A program made the position numbers and the translations under genes. A model generated the notes under the pieces. That model was not told where the DNA came from. It ran no database searches and saw nothing but the letters and a program-made list of their open reading frames with translations. DNA of 64,000 bases from Euphorbia lathyris (Eukaryota > Streptophyta > Magnoliopsida > Malpighiales > Euphorbiaceae), in contig NC_088917.1 of the NCBI RefSeq assembly GCF_963576675.1, positions 16,582,001 through 16,646,000 of the forward strand, written 5' to 3'. Below, piece by piece: positions 22,770 to 32,794 of the stretch (position 1 is the first letter of the stretch; the number at the start of each line of letters is the position of its first letter).

Positions 22770-24050
22770 CTAGTGACATAATTGTCCTATTTCTGAACAT
22801 AAACCATATGCTAGAGCACATTTGGACCGCCTCAACTCCTCCTCATCCTCCACAAGGGGTGTAACATCAACATCAACATCAACATCAACAACAGGAGCAT
22901 CAAAATTGTTTTGTTTATCAAGTAGAACAAGGCTAGGCACATATTTATACACACGACTAAATATGCATGCACTATGCTCTTCCACATTCATCAAATTCTT
23001 AATCTCTTCGTTGTTAATGTTGCGTGAAATGATGCATTCACTTTCTCGAACTGGTCCAGCTCCTGATATTGGATTCAATAGAATCAACACTTCATCCTTA
23101 TTTCTGAACCCCAACACTGGTGAATAGTAGAATTCCAATTTTAGCGTTGCTAACTTGATCCATGATTCCACTAAACCATACTCTTTCATCACCCATACAT
23201 GAGCTGCATACTCAGCCGGTTCAATAGCCGCAATTGATGAATCCCCAAATTCCATGATTCTCCTTGCATTTATTAAACCTGGCTGATGAGGCTGGAAATA
23301 TGCCAAACATTCCGGTAATGAAATCTGATGAAAAGTCTCAGTCTTGACATCAAACACCATAATGAAATCACAATGGAAGTTCCATTGGCCTAGGTGATGA
23401 ACGGCAAGCCAATGAAACCGGCCATTCACAAAAACTGCTGACTGGGTGCGATAAGAGGAGGAGGAGGAGTTGAGGAGAGGAGGAGTGATAAGCCTCCTCC
23501 AAGAATTGGAATTAAGCGAGTAGATAAAACACCTGCTCCCCACAATAAACAAGATTTTGTAATCCTGCGTGCTTTCATCGAACCCTAAGCCCATAACAGT
23601 GGAAAGGGTGTAAATTGTGGTGGTGAAAGGTGGATGAGGAACGGACAGAAAACGTCCAATTGAAGGGTTAAAGAGGATGAAGTCAAGAACGGGATTAACA
23701 CCAGAGAGACAGATTAAACCGTTGACAGATCCGACCATATGTTGCCAGATACAACCATCAGGAAGAAGACGGAGTAACATGGGGCGTAAGTAGTCTTGTT
23801 CGTTATTGTCAAAAAGCAATGCGCAACTTCCAGAAGTTTTATCATAATAGTCCCGTTGATGCAGAAATAATTGGGTATTTTGGGTTTTGAGATTGAGATT
23901 GAGATTGCGAAGGTAGTTTGAAATAAAAATTGGAGTTGTGATGAGAGAAAACCATGATTTACAGACGCACCTGCACTGGATAATAGACTTCACCGGCAGC
24001 CTGGACAATATCTTCTCCGTCAACACTTCATCTGGTAAACAATCCCACAT
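22770..24050 (-). CDS. F-box protein of the F-box-associated (FBA) type
   Basis: 426 residues, single uninterrupted exon. Residues 1-45 form an F-box (CLPDEVLTEKILSRLPVKSI, then CRCVCKSWFSLI), which in plants binds SKP1/ASK as part of an SCF E3 ubiquitin ligase. Residues about 95-350 look like an F-box-associated interaction domain (GSVNGLICL, NPSIGRFLSVP, GLGFDESTQDYKI, NSNSWRRL, FVNGRFHWLA, FDVKTETFHQISLP, WVMKEYGLVESWIKL), the layout seen in CPR1/CPR30-like proteins. Near the C-terminus a (DV)n run (VVDVDVDVDV) comes from an ACATCA triplet repeat near 22868-22890, followed by an acidic VEDEEE stretch. The start was chosen at 24050 because the F-box begins at residue 4 and a TATA-like box sits 69 bp upstream. 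The target protein cannot be told from sequence. Confidence 0.93.
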   Translation of the reverse strand: MWDCLPDEVLTEKILSRLPVKSIIQCRCVCKSWFSLITTPIFISNYLRNLNLNLKTQNTQLFLHQRDYYDKTSGSCALLFDNNEQDYLRPMLLRLLPDGCIWQHMVGSVNGLICLSGVNPVLDFILFNPSIGRFLSVPHPPFTTTIYTLSTVMGLGFDESTQDYKILFIVGSRCFIYSLNSNSWRRLITPPLLNSSSSSYRTQSAVFVNGRFHWLAVHHLGQWNFHCDFIMVFDVKTETFHQISLPECLAYFQPHQPGLINARRIMEFGDSSIAAIEPAEYAAHVWVMKEYGLVESWIKLATLKLEFYYSPVLGFRNKDEVLILLNPISGAGPVRESECIISRNINNEEIKNLMNVEEHSACIFSRVYKYVPSLVLLDKQNNFDAPVVDVDVDVDVTPLVEDEEELRRSKCALAYGLCSEIGQLCH

Positions 24051-24118
24051 CCTCTCCTCAACTCAATTCTGCCGCCGAAGTTAATCAGAAACAGATGGAA
24101 AAACGTATGTATGTAGAG

Positions 24119-24126
24119 TATTTATA
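24119..24126 (-). promoter_or_regulatory. TATA-like box of the F-box gene
   Basis: TATAAATA on the minus strand, 69 bp before the ATG at 24050. This is compatible with a short 5' leader. Confidence 0.5.
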
Positions 24127-24749
24127 CCAGCAACGGAGGGTTTAGTATTTGATAGGTATATAGGGATAGGCAGGTGGGTTTAGATGGACTAGATGACCAC
24201 GTAACCATGTAATTTTATTAATTTATAGAGATATTAATTTATTTATTATAAATTTAGTGAACTCGTCTAAGACGGGACCAGAAGAAATTATTATTTTAAA
24301 AAAATTAATTTATCGAATATTAATTTATGAAGGTTTTATTTTTAGTTAAGAGGATAAGAAGATAGGATAAAATAAGGATGTTCAAAAACCGAGCCGGCCC
24401 GAAATAACCAACTGAACCGACTAAAATTTCTAACTTGGTTCGGTTTTTCGGTTTATTAGGTTCGGTTTCAGTCTTGGATATTGAAAATTTTCAATCACTT
24501 CGGTCAGTTCGATATTTGAATTTTATAAACTGAGTAAACTGAACGGACCGAAGTAATTTCATGAGTTATTATTATTTATTAATTGTCTTATCTCATTATT
24601 GATTAGGTTTCAAAGTCTTTCATTTTTTTTATCTAATTTAATGAAAAACGATTCAACTTCTGTAAGAACAGAAGTTATCAAATTCTTTAAGATTTCTGAA
24701 TCACCAAACCTTCAGTTCATCATACCAATTGGGGATTACAAATCAGTAG
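24127..24749. repeat. Spacer with a CCGAACC/GGTTCGG-rich dispersed repeat
   Basis: The part at about 24370-24560 contains many forms of the GGTTCGGTTTTTCGGTTT motif, starting near GATGTTCAAAAACCGAGCC. This low-complexity repeat is common in plant intergenic DNA. No gene recognised. Confidence 0.5.
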
Positions 24750-26116
24750 CAGGGCCGGTCCTAATAATTCACGGGCCCTAAGTGGAATAATAAATAAAGG
24801 CCCCTTTAATAAAAATATTTTACGTAAAAAAATTAAAATATATTTCAATATATGATAAATAAAAAAAAGTATTTTATTATACGGTATGTATTATTATGTT
24901 CACTAAATACCATTGTTTATCCAAAATAAAAAAAAAATGGTTCACAATTTCTTTAAATTATGGATTAAACCCATATTTAACCCATTTAGTATCCAAAAAT
25001 TTATCATTTGGTTAATGTGGTATTATGGGACATTTAACTCATTTTGGATAAAAAAAAAGCTAACCGATTTGTTAAACTTTTTTGCCAATGATTTTATAAT
25101 TTTATTTTTCTATAAAGACTTAATACGTGGATAAATAAATAAAAAAAATTAATTGCTTATTTATCTACATTTTAAATCTATATGGTAAAAAGTTAAATCA
25201 ATTGTTGTGTGTATATATCGCGTGTCAAAAATTGTGTCATGTGGCAAAAAAAAATTTAACAAATCAATTAATTTTTCATCCAAAGTGGGTTAAATGTCAC
25301 TTATGGGAAATACTTCAACAGGAAAATATTACCAAATGATATGACAAAATTTTGGATATCACAAAGGCCAAATATAAGAGTTATTTTTAAATTAACCCTC
25401 AATCTATATTAAAAAAAATCAATTGAGCCTCTTTTGAATTTAAAATATTAATTATTTAGACCTTTTAAAACTTAAATAATTATTAGAGATTTTTACATGA
25501 ATATCACAATCAGTTACAAAATTACAATTAAATCATATCATTAAAATTACTTTTCAATATGTCGTTTTTTATAAATTCTAAATTTTAGTGAATATATTCT
25601 AGATTCTTAATTTATAAATCTTGATCCTTAAAATATATTAAAAACAATAATTTTATTTGTTTGATATAATTTAAAGTATCATTTGACATAATTGTAAATA
25701 AGTTTTTTAAAAGCATATTTCTTAAATTCTTAACTTTTAATATTTGTATAATTTTTTTTGAAAAAAAAAGAATTTTATTTATGTGGCCAAGCTAATACAT
25801 CTCATTGTGAAAACATATAAATGAAAAATATGCTGCTGACCTTTGTTTGTTGGGTTATCTAAAAAAATATGAAAAATAAGCTAATACCTTTCATTGTAGA
25901 AAATATCTAAAAATGAAAAATATGTTATTGCCGAGCTTCGAACACATAATGCTTAGAATGGCAATTACAAGACTTACCACTAGGATAATTATTAATTTTG
26001 ATGTAAGTTGTTTTTTACTTTATATATACTTATACCCATAATAAAAAATTTGGGCCCCCTTATAGCCTTGGGCCCTAGGCCGGCACACCCCAGGCCTAGG
26101 CCCAGGGCCGGCCCTG
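24750..26116. mobile_element. Non-autonomous hAT-type element with 8-bp TSD
   Basis: Terminal inverted repeats CAGGGCCGGTCCT (left) and AGGGCCGGCCCTG (right). It is flanked by the 8-bp duplication ATCAGTAG (24742-24749 and 26117-26124), the size diagnostic of hAT elements. Near each end are further GGGCCC and GGCC-rich palindromes. The 1367-bp interior is AT-rich with no transposase, so it needs a transposase in trans. Confidence 0.88.
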
Positions 26117-26124
26117 ATCAGTAG

Positions 26125-26366
26125 CACAGTGAAAGATATGTTCTTTATAAGAATTAAAGTAGTTATTGGTTTATTTTGTTCAAACGGTTTCATGACACAA
26201 AATATATTTATTTATCTTTTTTGCTGCATTTTAACAGTGTTAATAATATGTTTAATGACCAATACACTACCAGAATAAGGAATACCATAAATAAACTATG
26301 GTTAGGTCCCCAAAATATTTTCTACTTGAAATAGCTTACAAGAACAGAAAAATGAACACAAAACCA

Positions 26367-26397
<31 letters not shown>

Positions 26398-26779
26398 TGT
26401 TGGTTACAGATGATCATGAACAACATTATTATTCCAAATTTATTGAAACATTATAATAGAGCATATAACATGTGATGATCACAGTCTTACTCTCTCCATT
26501 CATATTTGTGAGGCCAAGGGGCCTGTGTTGTGCACGCTGTTAGCCCAATGGGCATTTGCGTGTGGGGGTGTGTCAGAGATTATCTTTTTTATTCAAACGG
26601 TTTCATGACACAAAATATATTTATTTATCTTTTTTGCTGCATTTTAACAGTGTTAATAATATGGTTAATGACCAATACACTAGCAGAATAAGGAATGCCA
26701 GAAATAAACTATGGTTAGGTCCCCAAAATATTTTCTACTTGAAATAGCTTACAAGAATAGAAAAATGAACACAAAACCA

Positions 26780-26832
<53 letters not shown>

Positions 26833-26906
26833 ATCATGAACAACATTATTATTCCAAATTTATTGAAACATTATAATAGAGCATATAACCTGTGATGATC
26901 ACAGTC
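26125..26906. repeat. Tandem duplication of the RRM gene 3' flank
   Basis: Copy 1 at 26179-26512 and copy 2 at 26592-26932 align over their length (CAAACGGTTTCATGACACAA, AATAAACTATGGTTAGGTCC, a (TTA)n tract of different length, then GATGATCACAGTCTTACTC). Copy 2 runs into the authentic last codons and stop of the RRM gene; copy 1 keeps a diverged version of those codons. No separate gene. Confidence 0.85.
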
Positions 26907-27347
26907 TTACTCTCTCCGTTTATATTTGCGAGCCCAAATATGTTTTCCATTGATCCTAAAATTTGTTATTGGGTTTCCATTCAAGATCTTATCAACTGAT
27001 GCAATAGAATCCAGAACCAGTTTTCCAAACAAAGGTTCATTTTCTGGCATATTTTGTTGCATCTTAACATCAACAACACCCACACCAATTAACTCAGTAA
27101 AAAGACTTTTAACTTCCTCCTTCGTTACTGGAAAACCTCTTGAAAATGTCAAGAACATAGTCTGGTCATCTTCTGAGACGGTTTTACAAGGATTCCAGCT
27201 CCATAATCCACATTGAGGGAAGTCAAAATCCACTGCCCTTGGAAGAATGCTCACAGTCCCGAACACTGGATGCGGAAAACCCGGAATTACTAGGGCTTGA
27301 CTTGAGTTTGACGATCCTGAATTTGCCTTGGCTAAAACACGTTGCAA
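26907..27347 (-). pseudogene. RRM-like plant protein gene, 3' half (cut off by LTR element)
   Basis: 147 codons of open frame ending in TAA at 26907-26909. The segment FLTFSRGFPVTKEEVKSLF, then KLVLDSIASVDKILNG and INGKHIWARKYKRRE, resembles a degenerate RRM fold found in a plant-specific family of RNA-binding-like proteins of unknown function. The 5' half (MASITSEELHAFHAMDREVF start) lies beyond the 14.5-kb insertion at 41900-42299. Joining the two sides across one copy of the ATATG target duplication restores a continuous frame (FTD-ILQ-RVL), showing that the insertion is inside coding sequence. The apparent ATG of this half (MQRVLAK) is internal. Family membership is from memory of conserved segments and should be confirmed. 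Confidence 0.82.
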
Positions 27348-27351
27348 TATG

Positions 27352-27962
27352 TGATATGGATCGGTCTCGGGACGTGTTAGTTTTAATCTTAAACTAACAA
27401 AGAGGTTCTTCTCAAGCTAAACTTAAAGGAGTTAATCCCGGGTTTTACGGACTAAAACCGTAGGAAATAAGAATTCCCCATTGCTAAAGGTGAAAACCTT
27501 AACAAAAGATTCATGAAGAAGACAATGAAAATTATGGGGTCAAATAGCAAAAAGTAGGGACCAATTCGGAATTAAACCAAAAGGTTAGAGGTAAGATGGT
27601 AAAGATAGAGGATAAGGGACATGTGGGTCATTAAATTATGGGGTCAAATAGCAAAAAGCAGGGACCAATTCGGAATTAAACCAAAAGGTTACATGGCGTA
27701 TCAAAAAGGTGACACGGCGTGTCAACCAAATTATTTTGAGCAGAGACTTTGCTCAAAGGTGACACGACATGTCACCTGCATTTTCAGTAGTTTTCGTGTT
27801 TCCTTGGACCGTGTCGCTAGCCTCGGGGCAATTGGTGTTTTCTCAAAGGTGGCACAACTTGCACCTGCATTTTCAGCAGTCTTCGCGTTTCCTTGGGCCG
27901 TGTCACTAGCCTCTGGGCAATTGGTGATTTCCTTCGATCCCGTGTTGGAGATGTCCTCATCA
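27352..27962 (-). repeat. 3' LTR of the non-autonomous element
   Basis: 611 bp, TGATATGG...CCTCATCA on the plus strand. It contains a tandem duplication of a 55-bp block (GGGTCAAATAGCAAAAAG(T/C)AGG) and several GGTGACACGNNRTGTCACC-like palindromes. On the minus strand it is preceded by the purine tract GAAGAGAGAGTGAA. Confidence 0.85.
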
Positions 27963-29613
27963 TTCACTCTCTCTTCAAAAGGACTTGACCCCAAGTCACT
28001 CACTACGTAATGATGATGCTTGGCAGATTTGAGTGGACGCTAAATTCTCAAATCGAAACAATGTATGGTTCGAGCTGAATTCAAGAAGCCCGTTTCACAT
28101 ATATCGGGATCAATCTTCACCACACTAACTTCTCCCCATATTTCAACTCGACTCCTATTCTGGCTCTCATTCCCCGTGATACTCGTCTCCCAATCTCTAC
28201 CGGCATCGAATGGTATATCATTCCCCTCCATAGAGCTCAACTCACTATGTGTAGGACTAGGTGCACTATCCTCCGGATCCCATGCTATGTCATATGGTGG
28301 CTTCCTTCTCTTGCTAGCCACTAGCACCCTTATCATCAATCATACATAAGGCTCACCATCATTATCACCTTCATAAGCCTCATCCTCATCATCATCATAG
28401 GCCTCCTCATTTTAGCTCCACCCATCATCCTCGAACTCATTGAAGCTCATCCTCATCATAATAGACCACATCTTTATCATCTTCATAAGCGGCCCCATAC
28501 TGGTTCCACCCAATTCGTCGATGTTCATCCTCATCACGGTAAACTCTATCATCTTCATCATAATCAAACTCATTTGCACTATGACAAAGTTCACCATCCT
28601 CACATATTTCATCTTCGGAAGTGCTCTCTCTCTCTCTCTTCAACCTCATCCTCGAATTCGTGTTCATAGTAATCACGTTCCTCATTTCTTTCTAGCTCAT
28701 TCTCGGATTGGTTCTCCTCTTCATCAATCTCCTCATCTAACTCCTCTTCCTCATGATCGCATTCAAATTTATTTCCCTCTTCGTCCACGATCCATCTTTT
28801 CCCACGACCTCTCGTTTCCTCAGACTTCTCCCTATTACTCTAACCAACTAATTCACGTGCCAAGTCGCCCGACTTAAAAGACATACTACAACCCAACATG
28901 GTTGAACCACAAACATCTCTCCCATCTCCATAGCCATCAATCTCCACATATAAACTAATTTCATCATGCTCCTTAAAGAGATTAACAAGTCCAAACTCCT
29001 TCTCCCCCTCTTCAAGGCATATGCCATCAATTTCCTTAAGCATACATATATAGCTAGGCCTAAGGGGCATTTCATCAAACACTTGGGGAGCACCCTTATC
29101 AACATGGGTTTCTTCAAAGTTTTCACATCTTAATCCCCATTCCTTCTCATTCACACATACATTCTAATCCTTATCAACAATTTCCTTAACAATAAATCCA
29201 TAATGAGAACTTAAATCAATAACAACATCACACACCACCAAATCTTCACTAGCAATATATCTATCCATAACTTCCACATCAAGAGTTGCAAGTTTTGAAT
29301 TTACCTCTTCATTGTATGATGGAGGATAGATTTGTGATGAGTCTTTAGGAGACAAAATGGAGGTTGCTTCATCCTTTTTACGTTGGGCTCGACATTGTCG
29401 TCTCCTACTATTTTAGGTTCCCCTTTGGAGTCTTTCCATCTGTTCTTGCTCCAAGTTCTCTCTTGTCTTTCTCCTCATCTCGGCAAGCTCAAAATCCATC
29501 TCTCTTGCTTCGGCTTGGAGGACTTCACGGCTCTTAGCGACATACTCTTGTATGGCTTGTAGAAAACTCAGTTGAATCATTATTGAAGAAGTCTCCGTTA
29601 GGAAAATGATCGA
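27963..29613 (-). pseudogene. Internal region of the non-autonomous element: degenerate gag-like acidic/coiled-coil ORF
   Basis: From the primer binding site, minus-strand frames read IQLSFLQAIQEYVAKSREVL and an Ala/Glu/Arg-rich helix (AEMRRKTRENLEQEQMERLQ) that would form a coiled coil. They continue as IYPPSYNEEVNSKLATLDV, EVMDRYIASEDLVVC, MLKEIDGICLEEGEKEFG and a strongly acidic stretch (EFDYDEDDRVYRDEDEHRR). Stops and frame changes divide it into pieces of 60-105 residues. No zinc knuckle, protease, RT or integrase motif is found. I call it gag-like by position only; the function is not recognised. Confidence 0.5.
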
Positions 29614-29624
29614 CTCTGATACCA
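29614..29624 (-). promoter_or_regulatory. Primer binding site of the non-autonomous element
   Basis: Minus strand reads TGGTATCAGAG (plus CTCTGATACCA), two bases inside the 5' LTR. It is initiator-Met-tRNA type, as in the copia elements here. Confidence 0.8.
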
Positions 29625-29652
29625 ACTGATATGGATCGGTCTTGGGACATGT

Positions 29653-30987
29653 TGTTGAAACACCTTTTCACATAATTTTGATTTGACAAAATTGTTTAAG
29701 TAAATTGAAATACATATTCTAAAACACACTAAGTTTAAACGCTTTGATTTATTCTACTAATGTGTTTGTTCAATGTTGAGTTAAAATTGTTTATAAGACA
29801 CAATAATTAAAAGGCCCAAGCCCAATACGGAAGTCAAGGCCCAAGTCAAACAACTCAGTACAACTCGGCCCGTGTTTGTTAAAATGTTGTCGCTTTGGAC
29901 AAAACGCAACTCAGCAAGAGAAGGATCTAGAAGACCTTCGGGAACAACTTCAAGATGAAGCTGCTGAGTAGATTCAACAAAGCGTACAAGACAGCAGCTG
30001 GCTAATGAAAACTTCCAGACAAAGTATTTCTACTTTGGGTAAAGTTCAGACGACACAGTATGCTGTCTAGTTGACTTTACCATAAAAGGAGAGACAGTCT
30101 ACTGAGCTGACCGAGGACAGAAGATACACAAATCTGATTGGCCGAGAGCTCTGAGCAAGTCAGGATGACAACGACAGGAAGCCGTTTCCCTCCAACGGTT
30201 ATTTCGAAATTCGAAATGACCGATGCCCAGACGTCTCTATAAATAGGGCCATCAGAAGCTTCATTCAATACAGAACTTGATCAAGCCATTACGCTGACCA
30301 AATTTCTACACAAGTTCTGCAAGCAAGAAGCAAAGCAAATCTTACACTACAATTCATACATTTGTGTAAAAGTCTAGAGTGATTATTTCAATCGTCTAAA
30401 GTGTCTTAGCAAATCATTGTATAGGACAAACACTTATCATTTCTAGAAATAGAAAGGAGAGTCTGAGTACTCGGTTATAGTACTCAGCAAGAGATTAGGA
30501 TTGAGTAGAGGTATATAGGAAGGTACTCTTGTCATACTCAGTTGCTAAAGATTGTAAAAGGTTTGAGGCTCTACCTTTAAAGAGCTCAGTAGAGGATTCA
30601 AAATCTCGGAACGTGTTCCGGGGACAGAACGTAGGCTTAGAAGAAGCCGAACCTGGATAAATCTGCTGAGTAAAGTATTTCTTACCTTTAACTCCTTATA
30701 TATATTGCTTGCTTAAAATAACCAAAAACTGACCAAGTAAAGAGGTCAAGTTGAGTTGTGCGTGTTGAACATCTGAGCTCAGGAATAGACTCTAAGTGCT
30801 ATCTCCTGACTTAAGCTAAGAAACTGACCTAGTCACCAGTTGACTAAGCCAGTATCTTGCTGTTTACTCAGCGCCGCTGTTAAAACCTTTTTCCTTAGAA
30901 AAAGAAGTCTGTCCTAATTGTGAAAAAGTTTAAATAGTTCCTAACCCCCCCTTGGAACTATACTTGCAACCTTATAAGGGACCAACA
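29653..30987 (+). repeat. 5' LTR of copia-2
   Basis: 1335 bp, TGTTGAAACACC...GGGACCAACA. A TATA-like box TATAAATA lies at 30238-30245. Differences from the complete downstream LTR (39989-41329) are scattered substitutions and a longer C-run in the latter. Confidence 0.92.
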
Positions 30988-30989
30988 AG

Positions 30990-31001
30990 TGGTATCAGAG
31001 C
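30990..31001 (+). promoter_or_regulatory. Primer binding site of copia-2
   Basis: TGGTATCAGAGC, initiator-Met-tRNA type, two bases after the 5' LTR. Confidence 0.9.
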
Positions 31002-31049
31002 TTAAAATCTCACTGTAAAAGGTCTAACAACCTTGAGCTGATCCCTACC

Positions 31050-32789
31050 ATGGGCGAAAACAGCACTCGGTTTCTCCCTGGAAACCAAACAACTCAGATA
31101 TTGCCTGAGGGGCTGTCCATTACTAGGCCTCCCCTATTCTTCGGGTCAAACTATACCTTCTGGAAGAATAGGATGAAAAATTTCATTCAGGCTACAAACA
31201 TGAGTGCCTGGCTATCTATAGTCCAAGGCCCATTTGTACCTGTCGAAGTTGTGGCTGGCCAAACAGTTGTAAAAGCTGAGGCCAAATGGACAGAGGATGA
31301 TCTTAAGAAGCTTCAAAATCACGCTTCGGCTATCAATATGCTTCACTGTGCGCTCGATGCTGCAGAATATAATAAAATCTCAGGTTGTGAGTCGGCACAA
31401 GAGATCTGGAAAAAGCTAGAAGTCACCTACGAGGGAACCAATAAAGTAAAGGAGTCCAAGGTGAATCAGCAGATGAGACTGTACGAGCTGTTCGAGATGA
31501 ACAATGATGAGGGCATTTCAGACATGAATGCAAGGTTCACCAACATCATTAATGAGCTCAAGAGACTTGGGAAAATCTTCACTGAGGAAGAACAAGTCAA
31601 AAAGATACTCAAGAGTCTTCCTAAAGACTGGCAAGCAAAGAAGACAGCTGTTGAGGAAGCTCAAGATTTAACCACCTACAAATATGACGAACTCATCGGT
31701 TCATTGCTGACCCATGAGATATCTATGAAAAACTTTGAGGTGAAGGAAAAATCTGAAGACAAGAAGCAGAAATCCCTTGTCATGAAAGCTGACTCCACTG
31801 ACGGGAGCTCAACTGATGATGAGGAGATGGCCATGTTCACAAGGAAGATGAAAAGGCTATTCAGGAAGAATGACAAATACTCTAAGAAGCCTTACAGAAA
31901 GTTTGATAAGTATAAAGCTGACTCAAGCGACAGCAAATACAAAAAGGACAGCTCAAAGCCCATTACATGCTTTGAGTGCCAACAAACCGGCCATATTAAG
32001 TCAAGCTGCCCCACACTGAGGAAAGATAAGAAGAACGGCAAAAAGGCAATGGTGGCTACATGGAGCGACAGTGATGAGTCTTCATCTATAGAAACTGAGG
32101 CCACCGAGTCAGCGAAGATATGCTTCATGGCTGACGAACTTGCTGAGTCATGCGTCTCTAAGCATGCTGACCTATCCATCGCATCAAATGACGAAGAACA
32201 ATCAAATGAGGTAATTACTCTTCCCCAGCTCAGAAACGATATGGTTAATGCCCTGAGTGATCTCTACACACTTGTCAAGAAGTGTAATAAGAAAGTTAGA
32301 GCACTCAGCAGGCGCTGTGACGAAGTGGAAGAGGTCAAACTGAGTGACCTCAGATTCCTTCTTCAGGACAATTCAGCTCTGCATGATAACATGAAGATCA
32401 TACATGAGTCTGTCTCTAAAGTCCAATCAGTTTCATTGAAACTGAGAAAGGACGTCACAACTATCCAGAACCAACTAAAGGTTCCAAATAAAAGAAACAT
32501 TCCTCTGAGAACTCAGTACCAAGGTACTCAGCAGAGATGGAATCCCCAGCGAAAAGTCCAGTGTGACTTTTGTGGGAAGAAAGGACACACCACTAAGGTG
32601 TGCTGGCACGCTTAGCACTGGGGTGCTGACAAGTCAGTGAAACATCCTAAACAGAAGGTCAGTTGTGACTTCTGTGGAAAGAATGGCCATACTGTCCATG
32701 TATGCCGCCATAAAATAAAATATGATGCTTTACCTGTTGCACCTAACAAGCAAGGACCCAAAAAGAATTGGGTACCTAAAAGTAACTAG
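31050..32789 (+). pseudogene. copia-2 gag with three zinc knuckles and one premature stop
   Basis: Starts MGENSTRFLPGNQTTQILPE just after the primer binding site. The N-terminal half is a copia gag domain (PPLFFGSNYTFWKNRMKNFI, EIWKKLEVTYEGTNKVKESK, KILKSLPKDWQAKKTAVEEA). A CCHC knuckle CFECQQTGHIKSSC is near 31970-32011, and a coiled-coil-like segment follows. Two further knuckles are CDFCGKKGHTTKVC and CDFCGKNGHTVHVC. A TAG at 32613-32615 lies between the last two knuckles. The frame then stays open to the TAG at 32787-32789, after GPKKNWVPKSN. Pol follows in the -1 frame. Confidence 0.88.
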
Positions 32790-32794
32790 TTACA

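Noticed and set aside
22822..23127. Plus-strand frame across the F-box gene end
   Set aside because: Complement of the F-box coding sequence; its Ser/Thr runs are the antisense of the DV and Glu repeats.
28440..28877. Plus-strand frame of 145 codons opposite the acidic stretch
   Set aside because: Antisense shadow of the low-complexity gag-like region on the minus strand. No recognisable domain.
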